A stretch of DNA of 64,000 nt from Vibrio artabrorum. GTDB lineage: Bacteria; Pseudomonadota; Gammaproteobacteria; Enterobacterales; Vibrionaceae. The stretch is taken from positions 1,798,001 to 1,862,000 of the forward strand of contig NZ_AP025458.1 in NCBI RefSeq assembly GCF_024347295.1, written 5' to 3'. The notes beneath the pieces are model-generated. The model was not told where the DNA came from, did no database searches, and saw only the letters and a list, made by a program, of their open reading frames with translations. The translations under genes were made by a program, and so were the position numbers. Shown here piece after piece: positions 58,168 through 64,000 of this stretch (position 1 is the stretch's first letter; each line of letters opens with the position of its first letter).

Positions 58168-61100
58168 CTAAGCTTCTGTTGTTTCGGCTTCAGACTCTCG
58201 AATGGGATCAATGCGAACTGCCGCTACTTTAAACTCTGGGATCTTAGCATGCGGATCAGTTGCTGTCGTAGTTAAGCGGTTAACTGGAGATTCGACAAAA
58301 TGGAATGGAATAAATACCACCCCCTTTTGCATTCGCTTAGTTACAAATGCTGCGATTTCAATCTCGCCACGACGGGTTGATACTTTGAGTATCTGTCCAT
58401 TCGAGATACCTAACTCTTCAGCATCCTGAACACTGACCATTGCACGAGGCCCTGCCAAATTGTCAAGCCCTTGGGTTTTGCGTGTCATAGTTCCGGTGTG
58501 AAACTGCTCAAGAACACGTCCTGTGGTCAACACCAATGGGTAATCTTCATCGGGTAATTCTGCTGCATACCTAAACGGAATCGCCGCCATTTGACCGCGC
58601 CCACGAGTAAATTGGGTTTGGTGCATAATACGCGTGCCGTTTGGGTTATTCTTATTACTCGGCCACTGAACACCATTCGCGGTAATATTCTCCCAACGTA
58701 ACCCTCCATACTGCGGTGTTACACGAGCGATCTCATTGGTGATGTCAGCAACCGTATTATATGTCCAGTCGCCTCCCATGGCATTCGCCAATAGTTGAAT
58801 AATCACCCAATCTTCTTTTGCTTGACCCGGAGGATTAACCGCTGGATTAACACGTTGAACTCGACGCTCTGTGTTGGTGAAGTGACCGGATTTTTCAGCA
58901 AACGAACAAGATGGTAAAACCACATCAGCATACTGAGCCGTTTCCGTTAAAAAGATATCTTGCACCACAAGGAAGTCTAGAGTTTCTAGAGCTTCAATCA
59001 CGTGAGATTGGTTAGGATCACTGAGCACTGGGTTCTCACCCATGACATACAAAGCACGTACATCGCGATGACAGGCACCATCAATGATCTCAGTCAGCGT
59101 TAACCCCATTTCAGCAGGCAGCTCAGAAACACCCCACTCCATGGCAAACTTTTGACGAACCAGTGGGTTATACACTTTCTGATAACCCGGAAGGTTGTTG
59201 GGTAATGCGCCCATGTCGCACGCCCCCTGAACATTAGATTGACCGCGCAATGGGTTAATACCACCACCTTCAATACCAATATTGCCACACAAGAGTTGCA
59301 GGTTAGCGATTGAGCGAACATTATCGTGCCCAGTCGTGTGTTGTGTAATACCCATGGAATAATAGACAGCCGTACGCTCTGCCGTACCGATCAAACGTGC
59401 CATCGCAAAGATATCTTCGGCTTTAACGCCTGTCACCAACTCCACCTTGTCGAGTGAATAACTTGGTGACATGACCTCTTGAAGCAAAGTATCAAAGCCG
59501 TCCACACGATCTTCAATATAATCTTGATCATACCAACCATGTTTAATAATCTGCTGCATCACACCATTAATCAGCATCACATCGGTTCCCGGTCGATGTG
59601 CTAAATAAAGTTCAGCATGATCGGCAATATCGATCCTTTTCGGGTCAGCCACAATAAGCCGAGCCCCGCCATGCCTAACCGCTTGCTTGATATGCGAACC
59701 GATAATTGGGTGTGCCGCCGTGGTGTCTGACCCAATAATAAAGATCACATCCGAGTGTTTGATACTTGGAATATCATTGGTCATTGCCCCACTACCTAGA
59801 GAAGCTTCCAAACCTGTTACTGTTGAAGCATGACAAAGGCGAGCACAGTGATCGACGTTGTTGGTGCCGAGTTCACGACGAATGAATTTTTGAAAAGCAT
59901 AGTTATCTTCATTGGTCGTTTTTGCTGACGAGAACCCCGCCAATGCATTGCTACCAAAATCTTGCTTAATTGCGGTGAATTTATCAGCAATAAGCGTAAT
60001 CGCTTCATCCCAGCTCGCCGGTTGTAACTGGCCATCTTTGCGTATTAATGGCGTGGTTAAACGCGCATCACTTCCGACAAAGTCAAAGCCGAAGCGCCCC
60101 TTAACACACAACATGCCCTCATTTACTGGGGAATCACCGCCTTCGATATAACGGATTTTATTTTTCTGCTCATCGACATGCATGGTTAGCTTACAGCCAA
60201 CACCACAATAGGTGCAGATGGTATCGACTTTCTTAAGTACATCGGTGTCACCCTGTTTTCTATCACGAGCATCCACCATCGCACCAGTTGGACACGCCTG
60301 AACACATGAGCCACATTGAACACAGTTCGAGTCACCCATTACGGTCTTGTTTGCACCAAAATTAGGTCGACATTCAGGTCTTGATGCTGGCTTGCCATCG
60401 GATTGCTTCATAAAGCTCAGAACACCATGGACACTCTGCTCGCGACACGCTTGGATACACTGACCACAACTGATACAGCGGTTGGCATCAAAAATGATAA
60501 ATTCAGAGCTGTCATCGACCACGAATTTCTGCCTTGTAATGCCGTTCTTCGCTTCTTCAGCACGAATCGCCTGCCAACTTTCATTCGATGAGACATCGAT
60601 TTTGTATTCTGGATGTGTTTGCGTCGCTTTATATTCCGTCGAGTAATCACGTAGGTCACAGTCGGTATTAGCTTGGCAGCCACACTCTAAACATCTTGCC
60701 GCTTCTGCCATCGCATCGGCATTATCAAAACCGGTTTCTACCTCATCGAAGCTCTGCTCACGCTGCTCAGGGGTTAACTCTGGCATGATTCTGCGAGCCA
60801 TACGTTGAATGGATTGATACTGCTCAGGGTCAACTGCTTTTAGCTGCTTTTCCTTTCTTGAATTAAAGGGTTTCGTTGGGATATCATCCATATCACCATG
60901 AAAGAATCGGTCAATCGCTTGTGCAGCAATGCGCCCATCGCCCACCGCTTCTACTGCGGTGGCTGGGCCACGTCGGAAATCACCAATACTGAAAATATTC
61001 CCTGTTCCGGTATGCATAGTTTGTGGATTAGCATCAGCCGTATTCCAACGCGTTAAGGGAATTTCCAGTGGCTCATTATCCATAAAGCTCAGATCGGGCT

Positions 61101-62397
61101 TTTGTGACACGGCAGCAATCACCGTATCGAACGCCTCAACAAAGAACTCGCCAGTAGGTTGCGGACTGCGACGACCTGAAGCATCCGCCGGCCCCAGAGC
61201 CATACGTTCCAATCGAACTTCAGAGACACGACCATTTTTATCGGCTATGTTTTCTGCTGGGTTGGTTAAAAAGTGGAACTTCACGCCTTCATGTTCAGCT
61301 TCTTCGATTTCATAATCTTCCGCTGGCATCTCGTCTCGCGTCCGACGGTAAATTAGCGTGGTATCAGCCCCGTCACGAACGGCGGTTCGAGCGCAGTCAA
61401 TTGCAGTATTACCACCGCCAATCACAGCCACTTTTTGACCCGTAACATACTGCTTATCGGTCACGTAATCTTTTAGGTAATCAACGCCAAGATAACAACC
61501 ACCAAGCTCACTACCTGGATAGTTCATTTCAACCGCTTGCGATGCGCCAACCGCTAAACAAACCGCATCAAAATCTTGACTCAAATCAGACAGTGTAAAA
61601 TCGACACCGAGCTTTTTACCGCACTCAATATCCATTCCATTTCGACACATCAGCTCGATTTCTTTATCGAGTATCGACTTAGGTAAACGATATTCAGGAA
61701 TACCATATCGTAGCCAACCACCCGCTTGGGGCATCGACTCATAAACACAGACATCGTAACCTTCGTTCGACAGGTAATACCCAGCGGTAAGGCCACCGGG
61801 CCCACTACCAACAATCGCAATGCGCTTGCCTTTATTAGGTTTCTTTTCGGGTTTATAGCTCTCTTGAGCGGCTAAATCAGCGTCGGCAGCATGTCGTTTC
61901 AATTGGCGAATCGCGATGGATTCATCAACCAAGTTACGACGACATTCGGTTTCACAGAAAGCCGGACAAACACGACCAATCGAAAGTGGCATCGGCAGTG
62001 TTTTTTTGATCACTTCTATCGCTTTAATGTGATCATTTTGCGCAATATGATGAAGGTAAGATTGAATATCGACGCCTGCTGGGCAAGCCGTTTGACATGG
62101 CGCCTCACAGTCGGCGTAATGATCGACCATAATCCGGTTCAGAGCTTGTTGGCGATGGGTCGTTAATTGTTTTGACTGAGTATTGATATTCAATCCATTA
62201 GACACCTCTAGCTCACAAGAGCGTGTCACTCCCATCCCCTCGACTTCGACCACACACAAATCACACGGTACTTTATCCGCTGTTTTATTCAAACCACATA
62301 AAGATGGAATCTCTAAACCGCATGTTTTTGCCGCCTCAAGAACGGTCTGTCCTTGTTCGACAATCCGAAACTTACCATCAATGACGATCTGAATCAT
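58168..62397 (-). CDS. Formate dehydrogenase alpha subunit fused to NAD(P)H-flavin domain
   Basis: 1409 residues from the ATG at 62397 (AGGA 11 bases upstream; codons beyond 62397 lack similarity). An N-terminal [2Fe-2S] domain has cysteines around PSLCGLNKTADKVPCDLC. An iron-sulfur linker follows (HYADCEAPCQTACPAGVD). A GltD-like module has IVGSGPGGLTAGYYL (FAD) and VIGGGNTAIDCARTA (NADPH). Two [4Fe-4S] motifs are CISCGQCIQAC and CVQCGSCVQAC. The molybdopterin domain (about 720 on) starts with ICTYCGVGC. Its active site has Cys, not selenocysteine (NVDHCARLCHAS). No beta/gamma subunits or chaperone genes are adjacent, so it is probably a soluble NAD(P)-linked enzyme. Confidence 0.88.
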   Translation of the reverse strand: MIQIVIDGKFRIVEQGQTVLEAAKTCGLEIPSLCGLNKTADKVPCDLCVVEVEGMGVTRSCELEVSNGLNINTQSKQLTTHRQQALNRIMVDHYADCEAPCQTACPAGVDIQSYLHHIAQNDHIKAIEVIKKTLPMPLSIGRVCPAFCETECRRNLVDESIAIRQLKRHAADADLAAQESYKPEKKPNKGKRIAIVGSGPGGLTAGYYLSNEGYDVCVYESMPQAGGWLRYGIPEYRLPKSILDKEIELMCRNGMDIECGKKLGVDFTLSDLSQDFDAVCLAVGASQAVEMNYPGSELGGCYLGVDYLKDYVTDKQYVTGQKVAVIGGGNTAIDCARTAVRDGADTTLIYRRTRDEMPAEDYEIEEAEHEGVKFHFLTNPAENIADKNGRVSEVRLERMALGPADASGRRSPQPTGEFFVEAFDTVIAAVSQKPDLSFMDNEPLEIPLTRWNTADANPQTMHTGTGNIFSIGDFRRGPATAVEAVGDGRIAAQAIDRFFHGDMDDIPTKPFNSRKEKQLKAVDPEQYQSIQRMARRIMPELTPEQREQSFDEVETGFDNADAMAEAARCLECGCQANTDCDLRDYSTEYKATQTHPEYKIDVSSNESWQAIRAEEAKNGITRQKFVVDDSSEFIIFDANRCISCGQCIQACREQSVHGVLSFMKQSDGKPASRPECRPNFGANKTVMGDSNCVQCGSCVQACPTGAMVDARDRKQGDTDVLKKVDTICTYCGVGCKLTMHVDEQKNKIRYIEGGDSPVNEGMLCVKGRFGFDFVGSDARLTTPLIRKDGQLQPASWDEAITLIADKFTAIKQDFGSNALAGFSSAKTTNEDNYAFQKFIRRELGTNNVDHCARLCHASTVTGLEASLGSGAMTNDIPSIKHSDVIFIIGSDTTAAHPIIGSHIKQAVRHGGARLIVADPKRIDIADHAELYLAHRPGTDVMLINGVMQQIIKHGWYDQDYIEDRVDGFDTLLQEVMSPSYSLDKVELVTGVKAEDIFAMARLIGTAERTAVYYSMGITQHTTGHDNVRSIANLQLLCGNIGIEGGGINPLRGQSNVQGACDMGALPNNLPGYQKVYNPLVRQKFAMEWGVSELPAEMGLTLTEIIDGACHRDVRALYVMGENPVLSDPNQSHVIEALETLDFLVVQDIFLTETAQYADVVLPSCSFAEKSGHFTNTERRVQRVNPAVNPPGQAKEDWVIIQLLANAMGGDWTYNTVADITNEIARVTPQYGGLRWENITANGVQWPSNKNNPNGTRIMHQTQFTRGRGQMAAIPFRYAAELPDEDYPLVLTTGRVLEQFHTGTMTRKTQGLDNLAGPRAMVSVQDAEELGISNGQILKVSTRRGEIEIAAFVTKRMQKGVVFIPFHFVESPVNRLTTTATDPHAKIPEFKVAAVRIDPIRESEAETTEA

Positions 62398-62655
62398 AAC
62401 TAAGTCCTGCCTATATCTTTCACAAATTCGCGAGTTATCTACAACTGAGATTAAGTAATACAATATTTTTTAATATTATTAAATCTATATCAATACCATA
62501 CATTGATTCCGGTTTTGTGCGTGTGACCTCAAACAAGTTCCATTGATATTCGCCACAAGGTATGAGTGGTCCTATCAGTCATCAAAAATGCGCTCTGCGC
62601 CGTCGAATTAATGCTTGAAAGTAGAACCCATTGGAGAAAGCAAGATTCTAGGTAC
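62398..62655. other. FDH promoter region
   Basis: An AT-rich stretch (62460-62500) near the start and a half FNR-like TTGAT (minus strand near 62490) are the only features I see. There is no gene here. Confidence 0.35.
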
Positions 62656-62683
62656 AAAAAAGCCCCCAATAGTTAGGGGCTTT
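62656..62683 (-). terminator. Terminator of mukB
   Basis: AAAGCCCC pairs with GGGGCTTT around a 9-base loop. The A run at 62656-62661 gives the minus-strand T tract. Confidence 0.8.
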
Positions 62684-62732
62684 GAATCGCGACCATGGAG
62701 CCGTTTTCGAACTTATCGCTCAGGCATCAAAG

Positions 62733-64000
62733 TTACAGCTCAGCTTCTTCGACAAGCTCTTGCACTGGAGAGGCGGGTTTATTTTGAGCAAAGCCACGTA
62801 AGCCAACCACATGCACGTGTTCGTGATCTTTAAAGACCTTACGTACCAGTTTGTAGGTTGTGCCTTTCTCTGGGCTGATGTTCTCTGGGGCTGCAATCAG
62901 AAGTTGCATACCTAGGCGGTCACACAGCTCAAACAGCGTAGAAATAGATTTCGCATCCAAACGTGCGGCTTCATCAAGGAACAGCAAGCGACATGGCACG
63001 ATGTCTTTACTACGAAGTCGACGAGACTCCTCTTCCCAACTCTGAACCACCATCAATAGGATAGACTGACCTGTACCGATCGCCTCACCCGTAGAAAGCG
63101 CGCCAGATTCCGCTTGTAACCAACCGTCTGAGCCACGATTAACTTCAACACTGAGTTCTAAGTAGTTACGGTAATCCAGTAGCTCTTCACCCAGCACTTG
63201 CGGAGAACGTTGACCCATGTCGATGTGTGGGTTCACACGTTGGAACAACTTCGCCATCGCTTCAGAGAAGGTGAAGCGAGTCGTCTCGAACAAGTCTTTA
63301 TGCTGCTCTTGTTGAGTCGCTAAGCCCGATAGCAAGATTTCGTGGCTTTCACGGATCTTAACATTCAAACGTACGCCTTTAACCTGACCAAAGTAAATGT
63401 TCGACAAGCCTTGGTTCAGCATACGAATACGGTTCTGCTCACGCTGAATCGTCTTCTTAATGATGCTTGCTACCGACTCAGAGCTGATCGCTAGGCGGTT
63501 TTCACGCAGCGTCAGCTCTTCTGTTAATCGGGCTAACTCAACTTCCATCTCTTCGATGGCTTCAACCGGATCATCCGTATGAATGATGTCTTGGCGAATA
63601 CGCTCGCGAAGATGTTGGTAAACCGCAATATAGAATAGAACCTTACGCTCTGGATGTGCGTTATCTTCAGATAGACGCAGCGAATCACGTAGATCTTCAT
63701 TGTCAGCCACAGCCAGACGCAGTGCACCCAGTGATTTATCCGACATTGAGCGAAGTTCGCCCGCCGTTAGGTAAGCCAGTTCACGCTTGTGTAGACGACG
63801 TTCAACGTCATTCTCACGAGCTAAACGCAGTACTGAACACCAACCTGCTTTTGCTGCAACAACGAAGGTACGAAGCTCTGTGTACTCTTTCTGTACTTTC
63901 TTAAGACGCTTAGCCAGTGCTTTCATCTCAAGTTCAGTTGAGGTGATCGTACGTTCGTATTCGCTCTTACGGCTACGAGAAGTATGCAGACGCTCTTGTA
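62733..64000 (-). CDS. mukB: Chromosome partition protein MukB, C-terminal part
   Basis: SMC-like ATPase for chromosome organisation. Only the last 422 or so codons are inside the window, and the reading frame stays open to position 64000. The ABC signature [20 protein letters not shown], Walker [14 protein letters not shown] and the helical coiled-coil approach ([20 protein letters not shown]) fit MukB. ATPase heads pair with MukE/F by family knowledge. Upstream mukFE should lie beyond the window. Confidence 0.95.
   Translation of the reverse strand, partial: QERLHTSRSRKSEYERTITSTELEMKALAKRLKKVQKEYTELRTFVVAAKAGWCSVLRLARENDVERRLHKRELAYLTAGELRSMSDKSLGALRLAVADNEDLRDSLRLSEDNAHPERKVLFYIAVYQHLRERIRQDIIHTDDPVEAIEEMEVELARLTEELTLRENRLAISSESVASIIKKTIQREQNRIRMLNQGLSNIYFGQVKGVRLNVKIRESHEILLSGLATQQEQHKDLFETTRFTFSEAMAKLFQRVNPHIDMGQRSPQVLGEELLDYRNYLELSVEVNRGSDGWLQAESGALSTGEAIGTGQSILLMVVQSWEEESRRLRSKDIVPCRLLFLDEAARLDAKSISTLFELCDRLGMQLLIAAPENISPEKGTTYKLVRKVFKDHEHVHVVGLRGFAQNKPASPVQELVEEAEL

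Overview
The window is a continuous piece of a gammaproteobacterial chromosome, almost certainly from a marine Vibrio (Splendidus/Harveyi-like). The signs are a moderate-to-low G+C content by eye, a trp operon with separate trpG and trpD plus a fused trpCF, a GspS/AspS-type pilotin next to metE, the yciA/yciB/yciI group, and the cyd-tol-pal and ruvABC-aspS-cmoAB neighbourhoods. I see no insertion sequence, phage gene, integron, toxin-antitoxin pair or CRISPR array. This is core and near-core chromosome.

Layout. 0.3-2.6 kb: a CioAB-type (short Q-loop) cytochrome bd oxidase behind an FNR-like box. 2.8-6.0 kb: DNA polymerase II and a convergent nucleotidyltransferase. 6.1-7.7 kb: EfpL, the acidic YciU protein and a SPOUT RNA methylase. 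7.8-10.5 kb (minus): rnm-yciO-rluB, divergent from the trp operon. 10.6-17.8 kb: the trp operon with a recognisable promoter/TrpR operator, a leader peptide with five Trp codons, an attenuator, and trpE-G-D-CF-B-A. 18.1-22.3 kb: a glutamate-type symporter, an orphan small protein, yciB, yciA, yciI and a probable type II secretion pilotin. 22.4-25.9 kb: divergent metE/metR. 26-31.8 kb: small unknowns, ygiQ, a PLP enzyme and a secreted dienelactone-hydrolase-like protein. About 32 kb: tRNA-Ser(GGA) with its own promoter and terminator (minus). 32.2-38.2 kb: alaE, a hybrid histidine kinase, a UPF0149 protein, a K+ channel and nadA.

38.3-47.2 kb (minus) carries two consecutive units: cydABX-ybgE (canonical bd oxidase, long Q loop) and ybgC-tolQRAB-pal-cpoB (outer-membrane constriction machine). 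47.7-52.1 kb (minus) carries aspS, ruvC, ruvA and ruvB. 52.7-54.6 kb is cmoAB, which makes the tRNA cmo5U34 modification. 54.8-58.1 kb is a tight three-gene cassette: a lipoprotein with a retropepsin-like protease domain, an inactive transglutaminase fused to a multi-TM module, and an ATP-grasp ligase. It looks like a peptide-ligating and peptide-cleaving envelope system and is the least understood unit here. 58.2-62.4 kb is a roughly 1400-residue formate dehydrogenase fusion with its own flavin/NAD(P)H domain. The window ends inside the 3' part of mukB.

Several units work together. Two different quinol oxidases are each preceded by FNR-like boxes, which suggests oxygen-dependent switching. 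The trp operon carries both repressor and attenuation signals. The metE/metR gap carries MetJ-like and MetR-like sites. Small curiosities include two different 7-bp tandem repeats (four copies each) sitting exactly at stop codons, a hexanucleotide repeat inside trpF, a cysteine-pair insertion in MetE, and substitutions in the signature motifs of the symporter and the nucleotidyltransferase.
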